From contig NZ_LT854640.1 of NCBI RefSeq assembly GCF_900184255.1, positions 602,019-666,018 on the forward strand: a stretch of DNA of 64,000 nucleotides, in the 5' to 3' direction. The stretch comes from Haloimpatiens massiliensis (GTDB taxonomy: Bacteria; Bacillota; Clostridia; Clostridiales; Clostridiaceae). Numbering within the stretch: the stretch's first letter is position 1; each line of letters starts with the position of its first letter. Below are positions 51,636 through 61,005 of this stretch, piece by piece. Both the position numbers and the translations under genes were made by a program. The notes under the pieces were generated by a model. It was given only the letters and a program-made list of their open reading frames with translations. It ran no database searches and was not told the DNA's origin.

Positions 51636-53465
51636 ATGAACATATTTACTAGAAATGATATAAGGAATATAGCTATAATCGCCCATGTTGACCATGGTAA
51701 AACTACAATAGTAGATGCTCTATTAAAACAAAGTAATGTATTTAGAGTTAATGAAAAAGTAGAAGAAAGAGTAATGGATTCAAATGAACTTGAAAAAGAA
51801 AGAGGAATAACTATATTAGCTAAAAATACCGCGGTAATACACAACGGCATTAAGATTAATATAATTGACACTCCAGGTCATGCTGACTTTGGTGGAGAAG
51901 TTGAGCGTGTTTTAAAAATGGTGGATAGTGTGCTTCTAGTTGTTGATGCTTATGAAGGACCAATGCCACAAACTAAGTTTGTTTTAAAGAAAGCCTTAGA
52001 ATTGAATTTAAAGCCAATTGTAGTAATAAACAAAATAGATAAAAAGGATGCTAGAGCTGAGGAAGTAATTGATGAGGTTTTCGATCTTTTTGTTGAGTTA
52101 GGTGCAGATGATGAACAATTGGATTTTCCTATAGTTTATTGTTCTGCAAAACAAGGTATAGCAAAAAGAGAAATTGATGATGAAAGTAATACTATGGAAC
52201 CTTTATTTGATACTATAGTAAAGAATGTAAAATCACCAGAAGGTTACTTAGACAAGCCGCTTCAAATGTTGGTAACTACTATAGATTATAATGAATATGT
52301 AGGAAAAATAGCTATTGGAAAAATTGAAAGAGGAAAGATTAGAAAAAATCAACAAGTGGCTTTAGTAAGAAAAGAGGGCAAGATAGAAAATGTAAAAGTA
52401 GCTAATTTATATGTTTATAATGGATTAAACAGACAAGAAGTAGAAGAAGCTTTATTAGGAGATATAGTTGCGGTATCTGGAATACCTGATATAAATATAG
52501 GGGAAACTATAGCAGATAGCAGTGAGCCAGAGGCTATTCCATTTGTAGATATTGATGAACCTACTTTAACAATGAACTTTATGGTAAACAATTCTCCATT
52601 TGCAGGAAAAGAAGGAGATTATGTAACTTCTAGACATTTGAGAGATAGACTTATTAAAGAATTGGAAACTAACGTAAGTTTGAAAGTAGAGGAAACAGAT
52701 TCACCAGATTGCTTTAAAGTTAGTGGAAGAGGAGAACTTCACTTATCCATATTAATTGAAACTATGAGAAGAGAAGGATATGAATTTCAAGTATCAAAGC
52801 CTAGTGTAATATTTAAAGAAAAAGAAGGAAAAAAACAAGAACCTATTGAATATTTAACTATTGATGTGCCAGAAGAATTTATGGGCGTTGTTATGGAAAA
52901 GCTAGGACCAAGAAAAGCTGAACTTGTTAATATGACCTCAGCTGTAAATGGATATACAAGATTAGAATTTAAAATACCAGCAAGAGGATTAATAGGATTC
53001 AGAAATGAATTTATGACAGATACAAAAGGTAATGGTATAATGAATCATGTTTTCTATGTATATGATGACTTTAAAGGAGAAATACCAGGAAGAAGTAGAG
53101 GATCTTTAGTAGCTTTTGAACAAGGCGAAGCAGTGACTTATGGATTATTTAATGCACAAGAAAGAGGAATTTTATTTGTACCTGCAGGAACAGGTGTTTA
53201 TGAAGGTATGATAGTTGGTGAATGTTCAAGAGCAGAAGATATAGACGTAAATGTATGTAAAAAGAAACACCTTTCAAATACAAGATCTTCAGGTGCGGAT
53301 GATGCACTAAAATTAACAACACCTAGACCAATGAGTCTTGAAGAATGTCTTGAATTTATAGCAGCTGATGAATTAGTTGAAATAACACCTAAAACTATTA
53401 GAATGAGGAAAAGGGTGTTATCTAGCTCAGAAAGAAAAAAAATAATATCTAGAAATAGAAATTAA
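51636..53465 (+). CDS. typA: Translational GTPase TypA/BipA
   Basis: TypA/BipA is a ribosome-associated GTPase of the EF-G type, important for ribosome assembly and stress growth. The 609-aa protein starts at ATG 51636 after TTGGAGGA (an upstream in-frame ATG at 51591 has no site). It has the G1 AHVDHGKTTIVDALL, G3 DTPGHADFGGEVER, G4 NKIDKKDA and the BipA C-terminal GLFNAQERGILFVPAG segment. Confidence 0.96.
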   Translation: MNIFTRNDIRNIAIIAHVDHGKTTIVDALLKQSNVFRVNEKVEERVMDSNELEKERGITILAKNTAVIHNGIKINIIDTPGHADFGGEVERVLKMVDSVLLVVDAYEGPMPQTKFVLKKALELNLKPIVVINKIDKKDARAEEVIDEVFDLFVELGADDEQLDFPIVYCSAKQGIAKREIDDESNTMEPLFDTIVKNVKSPEGYLDKPLQMLVTTIDYNEYVGKIAIGKIERGKIRKNQQVALVRKEGKIENVKVANLYVYNGLNRQEVEEALLGDIVAVSGIPDINIGETIADSSEPEAIPFVDIDEPTLTMNFMVNNSPFAGKEGDYVTSRHLRDRLIKELETNVSLKVEETDSPDCFKVSGRGELHLSILIETMRREGYEFQVSKPSVIFKEKEGKKQEPIEYLTIDVPEEFMGVVMEKLGPRKAELVNMTSAVNGYTRLEFKIPARGLIGFRNEFMTDTKGNGIMNHVFYVYDDFKGEIPGRSRGSLVAFEQGEAVTYGLFNAQERGILFVPAGTGVYEGMIVGECSRAEDIDVNVCKKKHLSNTRSSGADDALKLTTPRPMSLEECLEFIAADELVEITPKTIRMRKRVLSSSERKKIISRNRN

Positions 53466-53488
53466 AGTTTAAAATGGGGTGTGATTAA

Positions 53489-54490
53489 GTGAAAAAGAGG
53501 GTATTGATTTTATTATTTACTATAATTGTTTTACTTACGGCTTCAATTTCTATTATAAATAAAAAAGTTAAATCACCTTTTAAAATTAAAGGGGACTATT
53601 CGTTAAAAGTAGAAAACGGTGATACTTTCTATAAGGTTCTAAACAGGCTAAGTGATGAAAATGTTATTTTTAACTCTAAATTCATAAAAGTATATCTAAA
53701 AGGAAAAAAGTTAAATTTAACTACAAAACCAGGTATTTATGTAGTGAATAAAAATACATCATTAGAAGAGTTTATATCTATGTTGAACAAAGGAAATAAA
53801 GAGGTAGAAGTACAGGTTACTATTCCAGAAGGATATACTGTAGAGCAAATAGCGGAATTACTGGAAGATAAAAAATTGGTGAAAAAAGTAGAATTTATAA
53901 AAAAGTGTAATGAGTATCAATTGCCTGAATATATAAAGGGGAAAGGAAATACAAAATATCCTTTAGAGGGATATTTATTTCCTGACACCTATCAATTTAA
54001 GAAGGATGCTAGTGCAGAAAAAATTATAGATACTATGCTAAAAAGAACGGAAAAGGTTTTAAATGGTATAGAAGCTGAGACTGGATTAAAAGTAAAAGAT
54101 GTAGAAAATCAAGTGATAATAGCATCTTTAATAGAGAAAGAGGCTAGAGTAGATGGTGATAGAGGAAAGATTGCTTCAGTTATCCATAATAGGCTTAAAA
54201 AGGATATGAAGCTTCAAATTGACGCTACAGTACTATATGCTCTTGGTAAACATAAAGAAACAGTAACTATAAAAGATACTAAGACTGAATCACCATATAA
54301 TACATATTACACAAAGGGACTTCCATTAGGACCTATATGTAGTCCAGGAAAAGAATCTTTAGTGGCAGCGGTAAAACCTGAGAACACGGATTATTTATTT
54401 TATCTATATAAAAAAGATGCTTCAAAAGAACATTATTTTACAAATAACTATGAAGATTTTAAAAAAGCAATGAAAAAATATGGGTACTAG
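53489..54490 (+). CDS. mltG: Endolytic murein transglycosylase MltG
   Basis: MltG cuts nascent peptidoglycan strands and terminates glycan growth. The 333-aa protein has one N-terminal membrane span (about residues 5-22), a LysM-like domain and the YceG catalytic region: PEGYTVEQIAELLE, YPLEGYLFPDTYQF, IASLIEKEA (catalytic Glu), HNRLKKDMKLQIDATVLYAL and SPYNTYYTKGLPLGPICSPG. GTG 53489 after GGGGTG. Confidence 0.96.
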   Translation: MKKRVLILLFTIIVLLTASISIINKKVKSPFKIKGDYSLKVENGDTFYKVLNRLSDENVIFNSKFIKVYLKGKKLNLTTKPGIYVVNKNTSLEEFISMLNKGNKEVEVQVTIPEGYTVEQIAELLEDKKLVKKVEFIKKCNEYQLPEYIKGKGNTKYPLEGYLFPDTYQFKKDASAEKIIDTMLKRTEKVLNGIEAETGLKVKDVENQVIIASLIEKEARVDGDRGKIASVIHNRLKKDMKLQIDATVLYALGKHKETVTIKDTKTESPYNTYYTKGLPLGPICSPGKESLVAAVKPENTDYLFYLYKKDASKEHYFTNNYEDFKKAMKKYGY

Positions 54491-54524
54491 TGTAATAAAA
54501 CAGTGTATTTTTGGAGGAATTTAC

Positions 54525-55178
54525 ATGAGTGGTATTACTTATGATTATATTGAGAATTATTTAAGGAAAATTATTCCAGATACAAAGGGAATACTTCAGG
54601 AACTAGAGTTATTTGCAAAAGAGCACTCTGTTCCTATTGTTCAAAAGGAAACTGCTCAATTTTTAGAACTTATGATTAAAATTAAAAAGCCTAAGCGAAT
54701 TTTAGAATTAGGAAGTGCAATAGGTTATTCTTCAATTTTGATGTGTTTAAGTTCTAATAAGAATGTACATATAGATACAATTGAGCGAGATGAAAACATG
54801 ATTAAGTTAGCTAAAAGTAATATTTTAAAAGCTGGACTTGAAGATAATATTAAATTAATACAAGGAGATTGTCTTCAAGTGCTAGAAAATTTAAATGATA
54901 GATATGATTTAATATTCATGGATGCAGGCAAAGGACATTATAATCATTTTTTACCTGAATGTTTAAGATTATTAGAAAAAGATGGTTTGATAATAGCAGA
55001 TAATGTACTTTTTAGAGGTATGGTAGCTACAGATGAATTAGTGAAACGTAGAAAGATAACTATAGTTAAGAGAATGAGGGAATATTTACAAATGATAAAT
55101 GGGGAAGAACTTTTGACTTCTGTAATACCTATGGGAGATGGAATAGCAGTTACAGTAAGGAGGGAGATAGATGAATAA
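54525..55178 (+). CDS. trmR: O-methyltransferase TrmR family (tRNA 5-hydroxyuridine methyltransferase)
   Basis: The 217-aa SAM-dependent enzyme has motif I RILELGSAIGYSSILM, the acidic FMDAGKGHYNHF and the ADNVLFRGMV segment of the YrrM family. In Bacillus subtilis YrrM (TrmR) methylates 5-hydroxyuridine-34 to 5-methoxyuridine. ATG 54525 follows TTGGAGGAA. The U32-family hydroxylase gene that would make its substrate overlaps its 3' end by 8 nt, so the two work together. Confidence 0.9.
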   Translation: MSGITYDYIENYLRKIIPDTKGILQELELFAKEHSVPIVQKETAQFLELMIKIKKPKRILELGSAIGYSSILMCLSSNKNVHIDTIERDENMIKLAKSNILKAGLEDNIKLIQGDCLQVLENLNDRYDLIFMDAGKGHYNHFLPECLRLLEKDGLIIADNVLFRGMVATDELVKRRKITIVKRMREYLQMINGEELLTSVIPMGDGIAVTVRREIDE

Positions 55179-56397
55179 ACCTGAGCTTTTAGCTCCAGCA
55201 GGTAATCTAGAAAAACTTAAAGCTGCCATAGATTTTGGAGCAGATGCAGTGTATTTAGGAGGAAGTAAGTTAAATTTAAGGGCTTTTGCGGATAATTTTT
55301 CTAACGAGCAGTTGAGAGATGGTATAAAGTATGCGCATGATAGAGGAAAAAAAGTTTATGTTACCTTAAATGTATTTCCTCATAATGAAGATTTAAATGG
55401 ATTAGAAGAGTATCTAAAAGAGCTTTATGATATAAATGTGGATGCAATAATTGTTTCTGATCCTGGAGTGATAATGACAGCAAGAGAAGTGGTGCCAGAA
55501 TTAGAGTTACATTTAAGTACTCAAGCTAATAATGTAAATTGGAAATCTGCAATGTTTTGGTATAAGCAAGGAGTTAAAAGAATAGTTTTAGCTAGAGAAC
55601 TTTCATTAGAAGAAATAAAAGAAATGAAAAGTAAACTTCCAGAAGAATGCGAAATAGAGATTTTTATTCATGGTTCAATGTGTATGGCATATTCAGGACG
55701 ATGCTTACTTTCAAATTATTTAACTGGCAGGGATTCTAATAGAGGACAGTGTGCACAACCATGTAGGTATAAATACTATTTAATGGAGGAAATGAGGCCA
55801 GGAGAATACTATGAAATAAGAGAAGATAAAAAGGGCACATATATAATGAATTCCAAGGATATGTGTATGATAGAACATATACCTGAGCTAGTAAGTTTAG
55901 GAGCCAGTTCTTTAAAAATAGAAGGTAGAATGAAGAGTGCTTTTTATGTAGCATCTGTAGTAAAAGCTTATAGGCAAGCTTTAGACAAATACTTTCAAGA
56001 GCCAAATAAATATGAATTTGATACTAAGTGGATGGATATACTTACTAAACCTAGTCATAGAAAGTATTATACAGGATTTTATTTTAAAGATGAAAATAAA
56101 CAAGAATATGAATCTTCTTCTTACATAAGAGATTATGACATAGTTGGAATAGTTAGAGAATATCATGAAGAAAGTGGAATAGTAGTGATAGAACAGAGAA
56201 ACAAATGTTATAATGGAGATAAAGTTGAAATTTTAAAACCTCATGGTGATAATGAAGAATTGATTTTAGAAGATATGAGGGATATAAAAGGCAACAAAAT
56301 AGAATCTGCTCCTTCTGCACAGATGCTTTTTACTGTTAGAGTGGACAGGAATATAGAGGAAAATTCTATGATTATAAAGGCTAAGGAGGAGAAATAA
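55171..56397 (+). CDS. U32-family tRNA hydroxylation protein (TrhP-like)
   Basis: The 408-aa peptidase-U32 protein has the NKPELLAPAGNLEKLKAAIDF start, STQANNVNWKSAMFW, the signature IFIHGSMCMAYSGRCLLSNY, and Fe-S-type cysteines (RGQCAQPCRYKYYL). U32 proteins YrrN/YrrO in Bacillus and YegQ/TrhP in E. coli hydroxylate U34 of tRNA with a prephenate-linked step. It overlaps trmR by 8 nt and udk by 1 nt. It is a single protein here where Bacillus has two. Confidence 0.88.
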   Translation: MNKPELLAPAGNLEKLKAAIDFGADAVYLGGSKLNLRAFADNFSNEQLRDGIKYAHDRGKKVYVTLNVFPHNEDLNGLEEYLKELYDINVDAIIVSDPGVIMTAREVVPELELHLSTQANNVNWKSAMFWYKQGVKRIVLARELSLEEIKEMKSKLPEECEIEIFIHGSMCMAYSGRCLLSNYLTGRDSNRGQCAQPCRYKYYLMEEMRPGEYYEIREDKKGTYIMNSKDMCMIEHIPELVSLGASSLKIEGRMKSAFYVASVVKAYRQALDKYFQEPNKYEFDTKWMDILTKPSHRKYYTGFYFKDENKQEYESSSYIRDYDIVGIVREYHEESGIVVIEQRNKCYNGDKVEILKPHGDNEELILEDMRDIKGNKIESAPSAQMLFTVRVDRNIEENSMIIKAKEEK

Positions 56398-57023
56398 TGA
56401 ATCGTCCAGTTTTAATTGGAATTTCTGGAGGAACAGGTTCGGGCAAAAGCACTATAGCTCAAGAGATTTATAGAAAATTTGGAGAAGAGTGCATAGCTAT
56501 GATAGAGCAAGATTCTTACTATAAAGATCAAACAGGTATATCTATAGAGGAAAGGGTTAAAACCAATTACGACCATCCAGATGCTTTCGATACTTGTTTA
56601 TTAGTAAATCAATTAAAGAATTTAATTGAAGGGAAAAGTATAGATAAGCCTATATATGATTTTTCTATCCATACTAGAAAAAAGGAAATCATAAAAGTAG
56701 AGCCTAGAGATATAATTATTGTAGAAGGTATATTAGTTTTCCAAGATATAGAACTTAGAAATATGATGGATATAAAGATTTATGTAGATACTGATGCGGA
56801 TGTTAGAATAATTAGAAGATTAGTAAGAGACATAAATGAAAGAGGTAGAACTGTACAATCAGTTATTGATCAATATTTAAATGTAGTAAGACCAATGCAT
56901 ATGCAGTTCACAGAGCCTACTAAAAGATATGCAGATATAATAATACCTGAAGGTGGTCATAATAAAGTTGCAATAGATATTATTACTGCAAAAGTAAAAC
57001 AATTACTACATAAGGAAGGTTAG
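56397..57023 (+). CDS. udk: Uridine kinase
   Basis: Udk phosphorylates uridine and cytidine with ATP or GTP in pyrimidine salvage. The 208-aa protein has the P-loop GISGGTGSGKSTIAQEI, IEQDSYYKDQ, YDHPDAFD and the substrate segment RLVRDINERGRT. Its ATG overlaps the stop of the U32 gene by one base, completing the mltG-trmR-U32-udk run. Confidence 0.97.
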   Translation: MNRPVLIGISGGTGSGKSTIAQEIYRKFGEECIAMIEQDSYYKDQTGISIEERVKTNYDHPDAFDTCLLVNQLKNLIEGKSIDKPIYDFSIHTRKKEIIKVEPRDIIIVEGILVFQDIELRNMMDIKIYVDTDADVRIIRRLVRDINERGRTVQSVIDQYLNVVRPMHMQFTEPTKRYADIIIPEGGHNKVAIDIITAKVKQLLHKEG

Positions 57024-57066
57024 AAAAAATCAGTTTCGCATATATAATGTGGAACTGATTTTTTTT
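57024..57066 (+). terminator. Terminator after udk
   Basis: AAAAAATCAGTT (57024-57035, extended by TTC) pairs with AACTGATTTTTT (57053-57064), followed by TT. Confidence 0.88.
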
Positions 57067-57150
57067 ACTATAAATATATATGTACATGCACTTTTTTCTA
57101 ACTTATTCATATTATAGTAATAAGCACTGTTAGGGGGATTTTTACTGTAT

Positions 57151-57840
57151 ATGAGTAATTTAATAGACATGTTAAGTAGTGTAACTTTTCTTATAGCTTA
57201 TGTAACCAATAACACTTTTCCAAAACCGCTAAGCCAAAAGGAAGAAAAATATTATTTGGATAAACTAAAAGAAGGCGATGTATTGGCCAAAAATATACTA
57301 GTGGAGAGAAATTTAAGATTAGTAGCTCATATTGTAAAAAAATATTCTTATCCAAATAAAGAGGTAGATGATTTAATTTCCATAGGAACTATAGGGCTTA
57401 TAAAGGCTATAGACTCATTTGATAGCAGTAAAGGAACTAGACTAGCTACCTATGCAGCTAGATGTATAGAAAATGAAATATTGATGCTTATACGGAACAA
57501 TAAAAAAATTAAATCGGAGATATATCTTCAAGATCCTATAGGAGTTGACAAAGAAGGAAATGAAATATCACTTATGGATGTATTGAGTAGTGATGAAGAC
57601 TCAATAATAGAAATAGTTCAAAGTAAGATACAAATAAAAAAACTATATAATAAAATTGAAGAAGTATTACAAGGAAGAGAAAAGTTTATAATAAAGATGA
57701 GGTATGGATTAGAGGATGGTAAACCAAGAACTCAAAGGGAGATAGCACGACAGTTAGGTATATCTCGTTCCTATGTGTCTAGATTAGAAAAAAGAGCATT
57801 GAAAAAACTATATAAAGAGTTAAAAAACTATAATGGTTAA
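57151..57840 (+). CDS. sigK: Mother-cell sporulation sigma factor K (pro-sigma-K)
   Basis: Sigma-K directs late mother-cell sporulation genes. The 229-aa protein has an N-terminal hydrophobic prosequence (MLSSVTFLIAYVTNN), then the sigma-70 regions: NLRLVAHIVKKY, DLISIGTIGLIKAIDSFD, ENEILMLIRNNKK, and region 4 GISRSYVSRLEKRALKKLY. The reading frame is complete, with no skin element. The prosequence should be removed by a membrane protease such as SpoIVFB. ATG 57151 lies behind a weak ribosome site (TTAGGGGG). Confidence 0.96.
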   Translation: MSNLIDMLSSVTFLIAYVTNNTFPKPLSQKEEKYYLDKLKEGDVLAKNILVERNLRLVAHIVKKYSYPNKEVDDLISIGTIGLIKAIDSFDSSKGTRLATYAARCIENEILMLIRNNKKIKSEIYLQDPIGVDKEGNEISLMDVLSSDEDSIIEIVQSKIQIKKLYNKIEEVLQGREKFIIKMRYGLEDGKPRTQREIARQLGISRSYVSRLEKRALKKLYKELKNYNG

Positions 57841-57952
57841 AATAATAAATTAAAAATATATACAAAGTAAAAAAAACTGTAAAAAAGTATACTAAATACT
57901 CGAATATAAGATATAATGGAAGAATAAAGTGGTTAAATTTTCTTTTTATATT

Positions 57953-57992
57953 AAAAAATAGCTTAATACAAGAAAAAATAGCTTAATACAAG
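57953..57992. repeat. Tandem duplication of a 20-bp unit before pilT
   Basis: AAAAAATAGCTTAATACAAG occurs twice head to tail without mismatch (57953-57972 and 57973-57992). It sits about 60 bp upstream of the pilT start, probably in its leader. Confidence 0.85.
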
Positions 57993-58051
57993 AAAAAAAT
58001 AATGTATTAAAATACATTAGGATAAATAAATAATCAACGGAGGTATGTGAT

Positions 58052-59107
58052 TTGAAAGCATTAAATGAATTACTAGAAATAACTGTGAAAAATAATTCGT
58101 CGGATTTACATTTAACTGTGGGAGTACCCCCTATTATAAGAGTTAATGGTAAATTAATTATGTTAGAATGTGAAAAGTTAAATGGAAACGATACGGAGGA
58201 GTTTGCAAAGAAAATTTTAAAGGATTTGTATGAAGAATATTTAAAAAAAGGAGAAATGGATACATCTTATTCAGTTTCAGGCATTGGAAGGTTTAGGGTA
58301 AATATATATAAACAAAGAGGAAGTACTGCTATTGCCATAAGAGTTGTGGGATTAAAAATTCCAAATCTTAATGAGCTTCAAATGCCCAATGTAATTCGTG
58401 AAATGACTTCTAAGCAAAGGGGATTGGTATTAGTAACAGGGCCAACAGGTAGTGGAAAGAGCACTACCTTAGCAGCTATGGTAAATGAAATAAATAATAC
58501 TAGATCTGCTCATATAGTAACATTAGAGGATCCCATTGAGTTTTTACATAAACACAATAAATCCATTATAAATCAAAGAGAAATAGGAAAAGATACTTTA
58601 GACTATAAAAATGCATTGAGAGCGGTTTTGAGAGAAGATCCGGATGTTATATTAGTAGGTGAAATGAGGGATTTAGAAACTATTTCAATAGCACTAACTG
58701 CGGCAGAAACTGGACATTTAGTGTTGTCCACGTTGCATACTATAGGAGCTGCTAAAACCATTGATAGAATAATTGATGTTTTCCCACCACATCAGCAGCA
58801 GCAAATTAAAGTTCAATTATCTGCAGTGATACAGGGAATAATTTCCCAACAGCTAGTTCCTAAGATTGATGAAAGTGAAAGAATAGCTGCTTTGGAAATA
58901 ATGGTGGCAACTCCTGCAATACAAAATTTAATAAGAGAAGGAAAGACATATCAAATACAGTCATCTATGCAAACTGGAGCAAAATATGGCATGAAAACCA
59001 TGGATATGTCATTAGTACAGTTATATAAAAATAAAAAGATAAGCTATGAAACAGCTTTAACGTATTCTGTTGAAAAGGAAATATTGATAAGAATGCTTTC
59101 CATGTGA
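58052..59107 (+). CDS. pilT: Type IV pilus retraction ATPase PilT
   Basis: PilT is a hexameric ATPase that powers pilus retraction. The 351-aa protein has SSDLHLTVGVPPIIRVNGKL, Walker A TGPTGSGKSTTLA, Asp box VTLEDPIEFLH, Walker B DPDVILVGEMRD, and the AIRVL-equivalent EIMVATPAIQNLIREGK. TTG 58052 follows ACGGAGG. It stands alone, away from other pilus genes, between sigK and a short minus-strand gene. Confidence 0.94.
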   Translation: MKALNELLEITVKNNSSDLHLTVGVPPIIRVNGKLIMLECEKLNGNDTEEFAKKILKDLYEEYLKKGEMDTSYSVSGIGRFRVNIYKQRGSTAIAIRVVGLKIPNLNELQMPNVIREMTSKQRGLVLVTGPTGSGKSTTLAAMVNEINNTRSAHIVTLEDPIEFLHKHNKSIINQREIGKDTLDYKNALRAVLREDPDVILVGEMRDLETISIALTAAETGHLVLSTLHTIGAAKTIDRIIDVFPPHQQQQIKVQLSAVIQGIISQQLVPKIDESERIAALEIMVATPAIQNLIREGKTYQIQSSMQTGAKYGMKTMDMSLVQLYKNKKISYETALTYSVEKEILIRMLSM

Positions 59108-59109
59108 TT

Positions 59110-59132
59110 AAGACCTGTAAAGGTCTTTTTTT
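59110..59132 (+). terminator. Terminator after pilT
   Basis: AAGACC (59110-59115) and GGTCTT (59121-59126 region) pair around TGTAAA, with TTTTTTT after. Confidence 0.88.
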
Positions 59133-59133
59133 A

Positions 59134-59277
59134 TTAAAATGTATCGTAGTCTAATAATTTTAGAGAGAAACTTCCTAATTTGTTTCTAGAGGTGATATTT
59201 TTACCTTTTTTACTATTATGGGGGTGGCTTGCTGACTTGGGTTGTTTAGACTTTTTAGTATTTTTATGGGGATCCAT
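59134..59277 (-). CDS. 47-aa basic protein, family unknown
   Basis: On the minus strand, ATG (59277-59275) is preceded by AAAGGAGG with good spacing and leads to a 47-aa open frame ending at 59134. The product is rich in Lys, Ser, His and Asn (KNTKKSKQPKSASHPHNSKK), hydrophilic throughout, and ends in LKLLDYDTF. It has no cysteine and no membrane span. I do not recognise a family. Being next to sporulation and cell-division genes, a small spore or DNA-binding protein is possible. It is the only feature in the 59108-59505 gap besides the pilT terminator and AT-rich promoter DNA. Confidence 0.65.
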   Translation of the reverse strand: MDPHKNTKKSKQPKSASHPHNSKKGKNITSRNKLGSFSLKLLDYDTF

Positions 59278-59505
59278 ATATACCCTCCTTTATAATTATT
59301 GTATATATATTTATAATATATAGTATACTACTATTAAGGAATAAGTTCAATGTAATTGTTTCATTATATGGAAAATTCAAAATATTTTCTTGCTTTGTTA
59401 AAAAAAACTACATAATTTAATATATTTTAATTCAATTGTTAAAAATACTATAGTAATTAACGCAAATTTGTGCTAAAATATCTTGTGAATTAGGGGGGAT
59501 TTCTT

Positions 59506-60783
59506 GTGATTATTTTTAAATGGATCATAAGCGCATTATCAAAAACTTTTACAGAAGTTGTATTTATAATCTCCATGTATTATTTATGTATATCATTTTT
59601 TGGAATTTGGAGAAAAAAGGACAGTAAAGAGGTACAACCTGAAAAGAGATTTGCACTAATAGTAGCAGCGCATAATGAAGAAGTGGTTATTCAAGATATT
59701 GTTTCAAGTTTAAAGATGTTGGATTATCCAAATAAATTATACGATATTTTTGTTATAGCAGACAATTGTGATGATAAAACAGCTAAAAGAGCTAGAAAAG
59801 CTGGAGCCTTAGTATTTGAAAGATTCGATGATGAAAGAAGAGGAAAAGGCTATGCATTAGAATGGATGTTCAACATAATATTTAAAAAAATGGATAAAAA
59901 ATACGATGCAGTAGCAGTATTTGATGCAGATAATCTTGCTTCTAAGAATTTCTTAAAGGAGATGAACAAAAAGTTACTGGAAGGTTATAAGGTAGTACAA
60001 GGATATCTGGATAGTAAAAATCCAAAAGATACATGGATAACAGGCAGTTATTCCATATCATTTTGGGCATCAAATAGAATGTTCCAACTTTCAAGAAGTA
60101 ATTTGGGATTATCTAATCAATTAGGTGGAACTGGATTTTGTATAGATACTGAAGTGTTAAAGCAGTTAGGATGGGGTGCAACTTGTTTAACAGAGGACCT
60201 AGAATTTTCATGTAAACTAGTATTAAATGGCTACAAAGTTGGCTGGGCTCATGATGCTATTATATATGACGAAAAGCCTTTAACATTAAAGCAATCTTGG
60301 AATCAAAGAAGAAGGTGGATGCAGGGATTTGCAGATGTATCTAGTAGATATTTCTTTAAGCTTATAAAAAGATTTATTACAAAGTTTGACGTTAAGGCCT
60401 TGGATTGTGCTTTATATAGTATACAGCCAATAGTCATAATACTTGTTGGAATATCAATGTTAATCTCTGGCGCAAAATATTTTATGAAGGCCTATAATGT
60501 AATAACTAACATTAATACAGTGGTATATTCAGTTAATTTAAACATGATTACTATAGCAGCAGTACTCTTAGGTATATTACAGTTTATATATACACCTTTT
60601 ATACTTGTTTTAGATAAAAAGTTAGAACCTAAAATATTTTGGTATTATATAATATATCCAATATATACCATCACTTGGCTTCCTATATCTATTGAAGGAA
60701 TAGTTAAGAAAAACGATAAAGAATGGTCACATACATTACATACTAGGAGTATCAAAATAACAGATTTAGAAAAGGTTAATTAG
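59506..60783 (+). CDS. Family 2 membrane glycosyltransferase
   Basis: The 425-aa protein has one N-terminal membrane span (about residues 15-35), a GT-A domain with LIVAAHNEEVVIQDIV, DNCDDKT, VFDADN (DxD), TCLTEDLEF and the processive QxxRW motif QRRRWMQGF, then about three to four C-terminal spans. It resembles cellulose/hyaluronan/N-acetylglucosamine-type processive synthases. The sugar donor and product are unknown. GTG 59506 after AGGGGGGA. Confidence 0.9.
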   Translation: MIIFKWIISALSKTFTEVVFIISMYYLCISFFGIWRKKDSKEVQPEKRFALIVAAHNEEVVIQDIVSSLKMLDYPNKLYDIFVIADNCDDKTAKRARKAGALVFERFDDERRGKGYALEWMFNIIFKKMDKKYDAVAVFDADNLASKNFLKEMNKKLLEGYKVVQGYLDSKNPKDTWITGSYSISFWASNRMFQLSRSNLGLSNQLGGTGFCIDTEVLKQLGWGATCLTEDLEFSCKLVLNGYKVGWAHDAIIYDEKPLTLKQSWNQRRRWMQGFADVSSRYFFKLIKRFITKFDVKALDCALYSIQPIVIILVGISMLISGAKYFMKAYNVITNINTVVYSVNLNMITIAAVLLGILQFIYTPFILVLDKKLEPKIFWYYIIYPIYTITWLPISIEGIVKKNDKEWSHTLHTRSIKITDLEKVN

Positions 60784-60785
60784 AA

Positions 60786-60815
60786 GGAGAAAACTGTGTT
60801 TTCTCTTTTTTTATT
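60786..60815 (+). terminator. Terminator after the glycosyltransferase
   Basis: GAGAAAAC (60787-60794), loop TGT, GTTTTCTC (60798-60805), then TTTTTTT. Confidence 0.85.
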
Positions 60816-61005
60816 TTGAAGTATTGGCTAAATCAATAAATTTAATTGAATTTTTTGTTAAAAATAATTAATATTTATATTATTTATGATATAATTTAAA
60901 ATGTGTAAGGATAATAAGAAAAATTGTGTTATTTTAAAAGGAAAAATGCTTTTTACGTTGAATATATTAGTTTAAGATGGTCTCATAAGGAGGGAAAAGA
61001 CATAG

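Noticed and set aside
57151..57840. skin element or recombinase-disrupted sigK
   Set aside because: The sigma-K reading frame is complete and no recombinase gene is nearby.
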